Shown: piece after piece, positions 30,006 to 38,753 of the stretch
How the letters are laid out: every line of letters starts with the position of its first letter
Numbering within the stretch: the first letter of the stretch is position 1
NCBI RefSeq assembly: GCF_900007165.1
Contig: NZ_CYGY02000057.1
Location: 1 to 64,000, forward strand
Length of the DNA stretch: 64,000 nucleotides
Origin: Paraburkholderia piptadeniae
GTDB taxonomy: Bacteria > Pseudomonadota > Gammaproteobacteria > Burkholderiales > Burkholderiaceae
Direction of reading: 5' to 3'
Program-made: the position numbers and the translations under genes
Notes under the pieces: generated by a model
Told to the model about the DNA's origin: nothing
What the model saw: only the letters and a program-made list of their open reading frames with translations
The model's database searches: none

Positions 30006-31061
30006 TCAGCGAACGTCGACGCGCGCTTCGATCGCGCCGATCAGACCTTCGATCCAGTGGCGCAGCAACGCATCCGACAACGAAACGGGCAGCGAACGCG
30101 CGATGATCCCGTACACCTGCTTGCGCTGGATCTTCGATACTTTCGCCGGTTCGAGCCAGTGCGCGTTGTCGACGAGCAGCAGCAGCGTTTCGAGCCCGAT
30201 CACGATGGGCCACACGCACGCGAGCCGCAAGCGCAGCGAGAAGCGCGGAATCGCGAGCGTGTAATCGAGCGCCGCGCGGAAATGATCGACCGACTTGCGC
30301 ACGAGCTCGTGCATCAACGGCTGCGCGCGCGCCGATGCTTCCAGCTGAAGCAGTTGCTCCGGGCTCAGCCCGAACCGGTCGAGCATCGCGGACGGCAGAT
30401 AGCAGCGACCGATCCGCAGATCCTTGCCGCAATCGCGCAGCACGTTCGTCATCTGCAATGCCTTGCCGAAGCGCACGCCGCGATCGAGCATCGTCGTAGC
30501 GTCCGTCTTCAGCGTGCCGGGCAGATGCGCATACGTCATCTTCGTCCAGAATTCGCCGACGCAGCCCGCAACGAGGTACGTATAGCGATCCAGCTCGTCC
30601 CATTCGCGCAGTGCGGCGATCCGGCCCGAACGCTCGTCGGGGAACGTGCGCAGATCGAATTCCATGCCTGTCGTCAGCGTCGTGACGATCGCGCGCACGG
30701 CGACGCGGTCGGCCTCGTCGAGTTGCGACAGCACATCGAGCGCGGGCGCGATCGATTCGAGCAGCACCTTTTCGTCCGACTGCGCCTGCTGGCCCGCCAC
30801 TTCACCAGCGAGGCGGCGCGCGAGTTCGCCGTCGTCGGTCGCGCCGTTGACCTGCTCGCGCAGCGCAAGCAGCAGTTCGAGGCGTTGCGCGGGCGGGATC
30901 AGCGCGGTATCGGCGATCGTGTCGGCGGCGCGCGCGAGCAGATACGCAAGCCCGATCGGGTCGCGCATGCCGGCGGGCAAGATGCGCAACGTCAGATAGA
31001 ACGAACGGGACACCCCTTTGAGCAACGGACCGAGCAAGAAGGCCCGAGTGGAACTGGACAT
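30006..31061 (-). CDS. Squalene/phytoene synthase family protein
   Basis: The start is set at MSSSTRAFLLGPLLKGVSRSFYLTL because only from there does the protein align with the family; the frame continues upstream without homology. The 351-residue product contains the first aspartate-rich motif (LLARAADTIADT) and the second (TNVLRDCGKDLRIGRCYLP), as well as SRSFYLTLRILP. The arrangement is more like farnesyl-diphosphate farnesyltransferase (squalene synthase) than the HpnC/HpnD pair. It should couple two farnesyl diphosphates. No other hopanoid or carotenoid gene is adjacent. Confidence 0.87.
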   Translation of the reverse strand: MSSSTRAFLLGPLLKGVSRSFYLTLRILPAGMRDPIGLAYLLARAADTIADTALIPPAQRLELLLALREQVNGATDDGELARRLAGEVAGQQAQSDEKVLLESIAPALDVLSQLDEADRVAVRAIVTTLTTGMEFDLRTFPDERSGRIAALREWDELDRYTYLVAGCVGEFWTKMTYAHLPGTLKTDATTMLDRGVRFGKALQMTNVLRDCGKDLRIGRCYLPSAMLDRFGLSPEQLLQLEASARAQPLMHELVRKSVDHFRAALDYTLAIPRFSLRLRLACVWPIVIGLETLLLLVDNAHWLEPAKVSKIQRKQVYGIIARSLPVSLSDALLRHWIEGLIGAIEARVDVR

Positions 31062-31283
31062 GAGTTGAGGTCGAATCAGGTTGGGTCGCTGTTTGGGCAA
31101 AGCCTGGACGCTTCGGCGCAGCGGCATTGTATCCGGCACACCCGCTTCGGGCCCTGAAAACCCCGTCACGTGTCCTTCGATGAACTGTGGATGAACGGGC
31201 AACGAACGCTCGATGAAGCACGCATAAAGCCACCACTTCGCATCGGGTCAAGGCAATCCGCGATCACTTTGCGCAAGCTTTCC

Positions 31284-31292
31284 TGCTACAAT
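31284..31292 (+). promoter_or_regulatory. Extended -10 promoter element ahead of the ABC exporter
   Basis: TGCTACAAT fits the TGn-TATAAT extended -10 consensus with one mismatch. No good -35 is present at 17 bases. The element lies 54 bases ahead of the small leader ORF and 269 bases ahead of the ABC exporter ATG, and would produce a long 5' leader. Confidence 0.45.
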
Positions 31293-31346
31293 CGAGCACC
31301 TCAGTCGCAGTACTTCATCTACTCATTCACCCAAGGGAGGCGTTCA

Positions 31347-31412
31347 ATGCACGCAATGCACATCGCAGTCTCTCGCGGGTTTCCACGACGCGTCATCGGC
31401 TCTTCGAGCTAG
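31347..31412 (+). CDS. Possible 21-residue leader peptide
   Basis: An ATG preceded by AAGGGAGG at ideal spacing opens a 21-codon ORF (MHAMHIAVSRGFPRRVIGSS plus one Ser, then TAG). The ribosome site is better than that of the large ABC exporter gene 150 bases downstream, which has none obvious. The peptide is basic, with four Arg residues. It could be a regulatory leader controlling exporter expression by translation, or a chance ORF. No family is recognised. Confidence 0.4.
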   Translation: MHAMHIAVSRGFPRRVIGSSS

Positions 31413-31561
31413 GTCGCCGTCAGCGTAGGCACGCAGAGGCCCGCGCTTTTACCAGACAACCGGTTTTATTCGTCCCTGCCGCAACTGGCGGGCATCGGCC
31501 GTCTGCTCCCGAATCTCCTGACTGGATAGCGATGCGCGCGTCGCGCCGCACGCTGTGACAC

Positions 31562-33439
31562 ATGGCTAGCAAAAAACTCGACTTTGGCGCGCAAGCGTTC
31601 AGAAGCGTTCTTGGCTTCACATTCAATCACTGGCGCAGGCAACCGGTGCGCATCGTCGGCATTGCGCTGTTCGCGCTGATGGCCGCGTTCGCCGACGTGC
31701 TGACGCCGATGTTCGCGGGGCGTCTCGTCGATGCGCTCACATCGGGCAGCGCGGGCGGCGCAAGCGGCAAGGCGGCTGCGTCGCACGCGGCGCTGATCGC
31801 GTTCATCACGCTGATCGGCCTCGGCATCGGCGGCACGGTGCTGCGTCAACTGGTTTATCGCAGCATCATCGTGATGACGCTGAAGATGATGAGCGCGATC
31901 TGCGCGAACGCGTTTCATCGCGTGCAGCGCTTCTCGACGGACTGGCACGCGAACAGCTTCGCGGGCTCGACCGTGCGCAAGATCACGCGCGGCATCTGGG
32001 CGCTCGACCTGCTCAACGACACGCTGCTGATCGCGCTGCTGCCTTCGCTGGTGATGCTCGCGGGATCGACGGTGCTGCTCGGCCTTCACTGGCCCGTGAT
32101 GGGGATCGTGGTCGGGCTGGGTTCGTTGCTGTATGTCTCGGTGACGGTCGCGCTGTCGCTCGGCTACGTCGCGCCCGCCGCGCGCCTCGGCAACCTGTGG
32201 GACACGCGCCTGGGCGGCGCGCTCGCCGATGCCGTCAGCTGCAATGCCGTCGTCAAGGCGTTCGGCGCGGAAGAGCGCGAAGAGTCGCGGCTCGAACGTG
32301 TGATCGCGAAGTGGCGTCAGCGCACGCGCCGCACGTGGCAGCGCGGCACGACCAATGGCGGCGTGCAGGGCGCCATGCTCGCGCTGATGCAGGCGGCGAT
32401 ACTCGGCGCGGCGCTGCTGCTGTGGCTGCGCGACGAAGCGAGCGTCGGCGACATCACGTATGCGCTGACCACCTTCTTCGTGCTGCAAGGCTATCTGCGC
32501 GATGTCGGCATGCACGTGCGCAACCTGCAGCGCTCGGTCAACGACATGGAAGAGCTCGTCGCGCTCGAACGCGAGCCGCTCGGCATTGAAGACAAGCCGG
32601 GCGCGCGCGCCATCGATATCCGCAAGGGCGAGATCCGTTTCGAGAACGTGACGTTCCGCTACGGCGCGCATCGCGCGCCGCTGTATCGCGACTTTTCGCT
32701 GCGCATCGCGCCGGGCGAGCGGATCGGGCTCGTCGGCCATTCGGGGTCGGGCAAGACGACGTTCATCAAGCTGATCCAGCGTCTGTACGACATCGACGAA
32801 GGCCGCATCACGATCGACGGACAGAACATCGCCGATGTGCAGCAGGCGTCGTTGCGCCGCCGTATTGCGATCGTGCAGCAGGAACCCATCCTGTTTCACC
32901 GGTCGCTCGCGGAGAACATCGCGTACGCGCGCCCCGGCGCTACGCTCGACGAGATCGTGCAGGCCGCGAAGCTCGCGAGCGCGCACGAGTTCATCAGCGC
33001 ACTGCCGCTCGGATACGACACGCTCGTCGGCGAGCGCGGCGTGAAGCTGTCGGGCGGCGAGCGTCAGCGGGTCGCGATCGCGCGCGCGTTCCTCGCGGAT
33101 GCGCCTGTCCTGATCTTCGACGAAGCGACGTCGAGTCTCGACAGCGAAAGCGAAGTGCTGATCCAGCAGGCGATGGAGCGCCTGATGGTCGGACGCACGA
33201 CGCTCGTGGTTGCGCACCGGTTGTCGACGGTGCGCGCCTTGGACCGCTTGCTCGTGCTCGACAAGGGGCGCGTCGTCGAGGAAGGCAGCCATGAACAGCT
33301 GATCCGTCTCGACAATGGCGTGTATCGCCGGTTGTTCGAGCGCCAGGCGCTGGAGCTGACGAAAGGGCTGCTCGATGACGGGCCCGTGCGTGGCGGCGAG
33401 CGGTTTTCCGGCGATCCGAGTTTGATTGCGGGGAAGTAA
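31562..33439 (+). CDS. ABC transporter, fused permease and ATP-binding protein
   Basis: This 625-residue half-transporter has an N-terminal transmembrane domain of six helices (starting VRIVGIALFALMAAFADVLTPMFAGRLVD) and a C-terminal nucleotide-binding domain with Walker A GHSGSGKTT, Q-loop VQQEPILFH, signature LSGGERQR, Walker B VLIFDEATSSLD and switch His in VAHRLSTV. It is of the MsbA/multidrug exporter type and probably works as a homodimer. The substrate (lipid, peptide or drug) cannot be deduced. The unusually long 5' leader is noted separately. Confidence 0.92.
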   Translation: MASKKLDFGAQAFRSVLGFTFNHWRRQPVRIVGIALFALMAAFADVLTPMFAGRLVDALTSGSAGGASGKAAASHAALIAFITLIGLGIGGTVLRQLVYRSIIVMTLKMMSAICANAFHRVQRFSTDWHANSFAGSTVRKITRGIWALDLLNDTLLIALLPSLVMLAGSTVLLGLHWPVMGIVVGLGSLLYVSVTVALSLGYVAPAARLGNLWDTRLGGALADAVSCNAVVKAFGAEEREESRLERVIAKWRQRTRRTWQRGTTNGGVQGAMLALMQAAILGAALLLWLRDEASVGDITYALTTFFVLQGYLRDVGMHVRNLQRSVNDMEELVALEREPLGIEDKPGARAIDIRKGEIRFENVTFRYGAHRAPLYRDFSLRIAPGERIGLVGHSGSGKTTFIKLIQRLYDIDEGRITIDGQNIADVQQASLRRRIAIVQQEPILFHRSLAENIAYARPGATLDEIVQAAKLASAHEFISALPLGYDTLVGERGVKLSGGERQRVAIARAFLADAPVLIFDEATSSLDSESEVLIQQAMERLMVGRTTLVVAHRLSTVRALDRLLVLDKGRVVEEGSHEQLIRLDNGVYRRLFERQALELTKGLLDDGPVRGGERFSGDPSLIAGK

Positions 33440-33622
33440 TTGTTTTGCTTGCTATTACGTCTGCCGATGGCTTTTTCCGTCGGCTCTCATCGCGCAACTA
33501 TTTGTTAGTGATCCTTGATGTGATGACATTGGAATAACACCACATTATTTGACTCAATTTTGCAAATTTACCCGGAAATACAGAGTACGCTGGTGGTCCC
33601 CTAACACACGACTGAAATCGTA

Positions 33623-34096
33623 ATGGCGGATATTTTTATCAAGATTGACGGTATCACTGGCGAGTCGCAGGATGCAACACATGCCGATGAAATCGAAGTC
33701 CTCAATTGGAATTGGACGATTACGCAGCGTTCCAGTATGCATTCCGGTTCAGGAGGTGGGGCAGCAAAGGCCACCGCGTCGGATTTACGTTTTATCCATG
33801 CGATAGACCGAGCAACCCCGAATCTTGCCGGTTACTGCTTTCGCGGGCAGCATATTCCCCAAGCCGTGCTTACTATGCGCAAGGCCGGGGGAACACCTTT
33901 GGAGTACTTCAAGGTTACGATGTACGACGTGATTATTTCCCATGTTGAACCGGTTGCCGGGGACGGCTCGGCGCTGGAGCACGTTGCGTTGTCGTTTGCA
34001 CGAATGAAACAGGAGTACATCCTGCAAAGTGCCCTTGGCAGTAGCAAAGGCACGATCACGAGCATTATCGATATTAAGGCAAACCAGGCGGCCTGA
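33623..34096 (+). CDS. hcp: Hcp family type VI secretion tube protein (orphan)
   Basis: This 157-residue protein fits the Hcp1 family: MADIFIKIDGITGESQDATHADEIEVLNWNW at the N-terminus, the TASDLRFIHAIDRATPNL and RGQHIPQAVLTMRKAGGTPLEYFKVTMYDVIISHV segments, and a C-terminal strand. Hcp hexamers stack into the T6SS tube and also act as chaperones for effectors in their lumen. No other T6SS structural gene is in the window, so this is an orphan copy dedicated to the adjacent cargo. The next gene begins at the base after the stop. GC content is visibly lower than in flanking genes. Confidence 0.93.
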   Translation: MADIFIKIDGITGESQDATHADEIEVLNWNWTITQRSSMHSGSGGGAAKATASDLRFIHAIDRATPNLAGYCFRGQHIPQAVLTMRKAGGTPLEYFKVTMYDVIISHVEPVAGDGSALEHVALSFARMKQEYILQSALGSSKGTITSIIDIKANQAA

Positions 34097-34732
34097 ATGT
34101 CTACACCGCTGTCATACACAGGAGATGAGCCGTCGTTTGCGTGGGATGCTACCCGGAAACCCAGAGCTGCTGGTTTGTTCGATATGCGTCCGCCAAGCGT
34201 GCCGATTGATGCGAAGCCCATTTATGACGCAGACCTGGATTGCATCATTGGGTATCAAAAGGAAAATGCGGGAGTATTTCGAATTTACACGTTGGACGGA
34301 GACATATCGGTAAGTGAAAAGCCACTGGAGGCCCCGCTGCTCGATCCACTCGACGTGTTGTTTATGGTTGGCGGCATCTGGAGGGTAGGGGTTCGCGGCC
34401 TGACAGACTGGGGGGTAAAAGCGGTAGGCGCGTCTCTTGAGCGAGCAACTCTGTTCGGTCTGCGGTCGCGGTACTATGCACTAATGCAGCGGCCGTTGCG
34501 CTTCGCACCCAAGCCGCTTATGCATATGAAGAATTCAGGGCGCTATGTGCCCGTTCATATTCTTCGTCTTGTCATAAAGTACGGGGAACGCACCCCGGAC
34601 CCAAGAGGCAAAGCAGGTATATTCATGTACACCCATCCAATTGCTCGCGATGGCAAGGCATATATGCTTGAAGTACTGGTCCGAGATAGCGACTACACGG
34701 TCCTGCATTTTGTTTACAAGCCACTGCAATGA
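34097..34732 (+). CDS. Probable Hcp-dependent T6SS effector (toxin)
   Basis: This 211-residue protein follows hcp with no gap and overlaps the next gene by ATGA. The N-terminal half has a hydrophobic segment (LDPLDVLFMVGGIWRVGVRGL), and the C-terminal 65 residues (HILRLVIKYGERTPDPRGKA then YTHPI, YMLEVLVRD and VLHFVYKP) follow the pattern of small RNase-like toxin domains at the ends of Rhs/polymorphic toxins, with H154 or nearby basic residues as catalytic candidates. That similarity is by eye only. Position between hcp and a small non-conserved gene fits an effector-immunity module. It could alternatively be a membrane-acting toxin. Confidence 0.65.
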   Translation: MSTPLSYTGDEPSFAWDATRKPRAAGLFDMRPPSVPIDAKPIYDADLDCIIGYQKENAGVFRIYTLDGDISVSEKPLEAPLLDPLDVLFMVGGIWRVGVRGLTDWGVKAVGASLERATLFGLRSRYYALMQRPLRFAPKPLMHMKNSGRYVPVHILRLVIKYGERTPDPRGKAGIFMYTHPIARDGKAYMLEVLVRDSDYTVLHFVYKPLQ

Positions 34733-35307
34733 GCCTCATCACTGTTCATCGGGCTGCGCGCACCTTTCAGCCCTGTGTCAGCGCACATTGGGACGCAGAG
34801 AGCTCCACTGTGTCTTGTGATATAGAGTATGCCGCAGCGCCTGAAGAAAATAGGACAACATTGCGCGATGAAATAGACCGGCAATTCAATATCACCGCCC
34901 CCACTTATTTCATAACCGGGGGGATGTTTTCGATGGCGCTTGATTCGCAGAAACGAATCAAGGATTGGGACATATACACCAACCCCGCGCGATGGACCGA
35001 GTACACACTACCATTTGCGGACGCAACGCCAGCAACGCCAATAATCGACACGGTGTTCGATAGAAACGGACGCGCCGAGGATATGGGTGAGCCAGATACC
35101 TACTACGAGCCACTTCGCGGCACGCTCTATCTGTCGTGGAGCGAGGCAACAGCTTGGTATGCGGTTGCTCCGTCCCTGGCACTTGGTGTGATGAGCGATG
35201 ACACCTTGGCGCAAATTCGTTTGGATGGTCTGTTTGTGCAAAGAGCGGCGCACGGACCTACAGGACGGTGGACGAGGTTGCTACGGTGTCTCCGTGCGGG
35301 AAACTGA
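34729..35307 (+). CDS. Probable immunity protein for the T6SS effector
   Basis: This 192-residue acidic, soluble protein starts inside the effector stop codon (ATGA overlap), so the two are translationally coupled. I recognise no domain; a mostly beta composition is suggested by alternating segments such as PTYFITGGMFSMALD and EPLRGTLYLSWSEATAWYAVAP. No signal peptide is present, consistent with neutralising a cytoplasmic toxin. Gene order hcp-effector-immunity is common in T6SS satellites. The roles of the two small genes could be reversed, but toxin first is usual. Confidence 0.6.
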   Translation: MSLITVHRAARTFQPCVSAHWDAESSTVSCDIEYAAAPEENRTTLRDEIDRQFNITAPTYFITGGMFSMALDSQKRIKDWDIYTNPARWTEYTLPFADATPATPIIDTVFDRNGRAEDMGEPDTYYEPLRGTLYLSWSEATAWYAVAPSLALGVMSDDTLAQIRLDGLFVQRAAHGPTGRWTRLLRCLRAGN

Positions 35308-35542
35308 ATGCCTATGCGCGAGCGCTGACAAAGATTCATTTCCGAAGTCGGCGTGCGCAATCCGCGGGCACGAGGATTGATCGCAGCCGCACCGCGCCGG
35401 CGCGCAACTGCGAATTCCTGCGGAAAGCGATAGCGAACCGAGGCAAAAGCCCTCACCCGCCCCAAGCCCGATCCTCCACCACTTGCTATCATTAACGACT
35501 CCGCGAAACACCCTTCATCGCGACGCCGCAGGCACCTTCATC

Positions 35543-36463
35543 ATGACACTGCACATCGATACTCCCCTACTCGAATCGCAACCGCTCAGCCGCGCGCTTG
35601 GCCGCCGCGTGCTGCTCAAGATGGACGCGCTGCAACCGCCCGGCTCGTTCAAGATTCGCGGCATCGGCTACGCGTGCGAAGAGCATGCGAAGGCCGGCAA
35701 GCGGCGGTTCGTGTCCTCGTCGGGCGGCAATGCGGGCATTGCGGTCGCGTATGCGGGCCGTGCGCTGTCGATACCCGTCGCGGTCGTCGTGCCGCAAAGC
35801 ACAGGCGAGCGCGCTAAGGAACTGATCCGCATGCAGGGCGCGGACGTGATCGTGCACGGCGCGACCTGGCAGGAAGCCAACGCGTTCGCGCTCGAAGAGG
35901 CTGGCCCCGACGACGCGTTCATCCACCCGTTCGACGATCCGCTCCTCTGGCAGGGCCATGCTTCGATGATCGACGAAGTCGCGCGCACCGGCGCGAAATT
36001 CGATGCCGTCGTGCTGTCGGTGGGCGGCGGCGGCCTGATGGCGGGCGTGATCGAGGGCTTGCGGCGCAACGGCCTCGGCAACGTGCCGGTGATCGCCGTC
36101 GAAACGGAAGGCGCGTCGTCGCTCGCGCAATCGGTGCGCGCGGGCAAGCGGATCGAATTGCCGGGCATCACGAGCGTCGCGACGTCGCTGGGCGCGAAGC
36201 AGGTCTGCGAGCAGGCCTTCACGCTGACGCAGACGCATCCCGTCGAATGTATCGTGGTGTCCGATGCGGAAGCCGTCACCGCGTCGCGCCGCTTCGTCGA
36301 CGATCACCGCGTGCTGGTCGAGCCCGCATGCGGCGCGAGCCTCGCGCTCGCCTATCGGCCGACGCAAGCGCTACAGCGCTTCGATAGCGTGCTCGTGATC
36401 GTATGCGGCGGCGCGGGGACGACGATCGAGCAACTGGAGCGCTGGCATCGCGAGATGGCCTGA
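35543..36463 (+). CDS. PLP-dependent L-serine/L-threonine dehydratase-like enzyme
   Basis: The start at MTLHIDTPLLES is preferred over an upstream in-frame codon. The 306-residue protein is a fold-type II PLP enzyme: PLP lysine in GSFKIRG, cofactor-phosphate loop in VGGGGLMAG, and SSGGNAGIAVAYAG near the substrate site. The length fits the short catalytic-only serine dehydratase type (no ACT regulatory domain), which deaminates serine to pyruvate or threonine to 2-oxobutyrate. It is convergent with the P450 gene, 64 bases away, and is preceded by the end of the T6SS cassette. Confidence 0.9.
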   Translation: MTLHIDTPLLESQPLSRALGRRVLLKMDALQPPGSFKIRGIGYACEEHAKAGKRRFVSSSGGNAGIAVAYAGRALSIPVAVVVPQSTGERAKELIRMQGADVIVHGATWQEANAFALEEAGPDDAFIHPFDDPLLWQGHASMIDEVARTGAKFDAVVLSVGGGGLMAGVIEGLRRNGLGNVPVIAVETEGASSLAQSVRAGKRIELPGITSVATSLGAKQVCEQAFTLTQTHPVECIVVSDAEAVTASRRFVDDHRVLVEPACGASLALAYRPTQALQRFDSVLVIVCGGAGTTIEQLERWHREMA

Positions 36464-36527
36464 ACCTGCATCAGTCAGGCTCCATGCGGCCCGATCAAGC
36501 CAGGGTCAAAGCAGGACCAAGGCAGGA

Positions 36528-37727
36528 TCAAAGCGCGGCCATCAGCGATTCGACGCCGCGCAGATTGTTCCGCCTGTGCCATACGAGCGCATCGAGATTC
36601 GTGACGCGCATCTGCGGCAAGCGCGTCATCAGTTTGCGCAGCGCGATCTCGAGTTCCATCAACGCGAGGCGGGCGCCGAGGCAATAGTGAATGCCCGCGC
36701 CGAATGTCAGCAGATGGCCTGACGGCTCGCGTTCGATATCGAGCGTATTGGGCCGCTCGAAGCGCTCGGGGTCACGATTCGCCGAGCCGAGCAGCATGAA
36801 CACGATCGAGCCGCGTGCAAGCGTCTCTCCCTCCACTTCGATATCGTCGAACGCGGTGCGCACGACCATCTGCACGGCCGTGTCGTAGCGCGCGCATTCG
36901 GCGACGGCCTTCGACATCAGCGACGGCTCCGAAAGCAGACGCGCGAGTTGCGACGGATGCCGGTGCAGCGCGATCAGCGCGTTGCCGAGCATGTTCGACG
37001 TGGTCTCGTGCCCCGCGACGAAGAGCAGAATCGCGTTCGACACGATCTCCTCCTCCGACAGCCGCTCGCCGCCCTCTTCCGCCTGAATCAGCGACGAGAC
37101 GATATCGCCGCCGGGCGCGGCGCGCCGTCGCGCGACCACGGCGCCGAAGTACTGTTCGAGATCGAGCGCCGCCTGATTCGCGCGCGCGAGCGCATCGGCC
37201 GAAAGCGGCGCGAGGTCGAACGTGGAGACGAGCAGGCCCGCCGCATCGCCGAGCCGTTGCCCTTCGTCGACGGGCACATCGAGCAGCCGGCAGATGATCT
37301 GCAACGGCAGCGGCAACGCGAATTCCTTGACCAGATCGGCTTCACGCTTGCCCTGCATCGCGTCGATCAGACTGTCCGTCGTCTCTTCGACGATCCGGCG
37401 CAGCGTTTCGATCTGCCGCGCGTTGAACGCCTTCATCAGCAGCGTGCGCAGACGCGTGTGCACGGGCGGATTCATCATCAGCAACGTGCGGTCGAGCGCC
37501 TGAAACACCGGCTGCCCGCGCGCGGCCTCGCCATAACGCGCGACCACGCTCGGCATATACGTCTTGCCCATTCGGCGATCGGGCAACAGCGCGTCGATGA
37601 CGGCGTGCCGCCCCGTCAACATCACGTTGGGCGCGAGCGGCACGAAAGCGCCCGCGCGCCGGATGTCCTCGTAGAACGGATATGGATTGTCGAAGTACGC
37701 CGGCGACGAAAGATCGGTGAATTTCAT
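36528..37727 (-). CDS. Cytochrome P450
   Basis: This 399-residue soluble bacterial P450 has all signature elements: I-helix AGHETTSN (238-245), K-helix ExxR (E277, R280), and heme loop FGAGIHYCLGARLA with axial C349. It is of the class I type needing ferredoxin and reductase partners, neither of which is encoded here. It is the last gene of a four-gene minus-strand operon (aminotransferase, aldolase, ketopantoate-reductase-like, P450), 30 bases after the reductase stop. It likely hydroxylates a product of that small pathway. The substrate is unknown. Confidence 0.93.
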   Translation of the reverse strand: MKFTDLSSPAYFDNPYPFYEDIRRAGAFVPLAPNVMLTGRHAVIDALLPDRRMGKTYMPSVVARYGEAARGQPVFQALDRTLLMMNPPVHTRLRTLLMKAFNARQIETLRRIVEETTDSLIDAMQGKREADLVKEFALPLPLQIICRLLDVPVDEGQRLGDAAGLLVSTFDLAPLSADALARANQAALDLEQYFGAVVARRRAAPGGDIVSSLIQAEEGGERLSEEEIVSNAILLFVAGHETTSNMLGNALIALHRHPSQLARLLSEPSLMSKAVAECARYDTAVQMVVRTAFDDIEVEGETLARGSIVFMLLGSANRDPERFERPNTLDIEREPSGHLLTFGAGIHYCLGARLALMELEIALRKLMTRLPQMRVTNLDALVWHRRNNLRGVESLMAAL

Positions 37728-37757
37728 GCTCGATGCCGCGAAGTTGAAAACGTGTGC

Positions 37758-38741
37758 TCAAGCTTGAGGATACAGTCCGCGCGCGCGGGCATGTAGCCGC
37801 GCGAGCCCGAACAGCGCGTTCGCATAGGGTGTTTCGACGTCCGTCAGTGCACCGAGTTCGCAGACCGCGCCGACGAGCGCATCGAGTTCGACCGCCTTGC
37901 CCGCTTCGACGTCCTGCAGCATCGACGTGCGCATCGCGCCGAGCTTCAGCGTGACGGCGTGACGATCCTCGGGCGCCTGATCGATGGGTATGCCGAAGCG
38001 CGCGCCGATCTCCTTCGCTTCCAGCATCACGCGCGTGACGAAATCGCGTGCGAGCGGGTCGCTGAGAATCTTGTCGGTGGTCGCGCCCGTGATCGCGCTC
38101 ACGGGGTTCATCGTCATGTTGCCCCACAGCTTGTACCAGACGTCGCGCTGGATCTGCCCGGATGCGGTGGCATCGAAGCCCGCCTTGCGCAGCAGCTCGA
38201 CCAGCGACGTCACGCGCTCGCTTGCGCGCCCCGTCGCCTCGCCGACGATCAACCCGCGCCCCTGATGATGCGCGACGACGCCAGGTGCATCGACGCGGCA
38301 ACTCGCGTGCACGACGCAGCCCAACGTGCGCGCGGCGGAAATCGCGGCGGCGATCGAGCCATCGGGATCGACGGACGCGAGACGCGCGCCCGCGAACTCG
38401 CCTTGCAGGCCGTCGCAGAACCACCACGGCACGCCGTTCATCGCCGTCAGCACCATTGTGTTCGCGCCGAGAAGCGGTCCGATATGCCGCGCGACGTCGG
38501 CCATGGCCGGCGCCTTCACGGCGACGATCACAAGATCCTGCACGCCGAGCGCTTCGGCCTGTTCGCTCGCCTTCACTTGAACTGCATGCGTCTCGCCGTT
38601 TTCGACGAGGCGCAAGCCGTGTTCGCGCAACGCGTCGAGCGTCGCGCCGCGCGCGACCACGCTCACGTCGCAGCCTGCTTGCGCGAGCTTCACGCCCATC
38701 CATCCGCCGATCGCGCCCGCGCCGTAAATGCATGCCTTCAT
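37758..38741 (-). CDS. 2-dehydropantoate 2-reductase family protein
   Basis: This 327-residue protein has the N-terminal Rossmann motif YGAGAIGGWMGVKLAQAGCDVSVVARG and the family segments VKAPAMADVA, VLTAMNGVPWW, VWYKLWGNMTMNPVSAITGATTDKIL with the catalytic Lys, and a C-terminal TSMLQDVEAGKAVELDALVG. PanE reduces ketopantoate with NADPH, but paralogues in operons like this often act on other 2-oxo acids. Its company (aromatic aminotransferase, aldolase, P450) suggests a dedicated 2-keto acid reduction rather than pantothenate synthesis. Confidence 0.9.
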   Translation of the reverse strand: MKACIYGAGAIGGWMGVKLAQAGCDVSVVARGATLDALREHGLRLVENGETHAVQVKASEQAEALGVQDLVIVAVKAPAMADVARHIGPLLGANTMVLTAMNGVPWWFCDGLQGEFAGARLASVDPDGSIAAAISAARTLGCVVHASCRVDAPGVVAHHQGRGLIVGEATGRASERVTSLVELLRKAGFDATASGQIQRDVWYKLWGNMTMNPVSAITGATTDKILSDPLARDFVTRVMLEAKEIGARFGIPIDQAPEDRHAVTLKLGAMRTSMLQDVEAGKAVELDALVGAVCELGALTDVETPYANALFGLARLHARARGLYPQA

Positions 38742-38753
38742 CGTTCTTCTTCC

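Larger units (their letters stand above)
31062..31561. other. 500-bp intergenic region with promoter and small leader ORF
   Basis: This region separates the divergent squalene synthase-like and ABC exporter genes. It contains an extended -10 element (TGCTACAAT, 31284-31292), a small ORF with a strong ribosome site at 31347-31412, and a further 150 bases with no strong terminator-like stem. See the separate entries. Confidence 0.5.

Noticed and set aside
31466..33292. 608-codon open frame on the minus strand across the ABC exporter gene
   Set aside because: It is antisense to clear Walker and signature motifs; its composition (Arg/His/Asp-rich) is typical of shadow frames.
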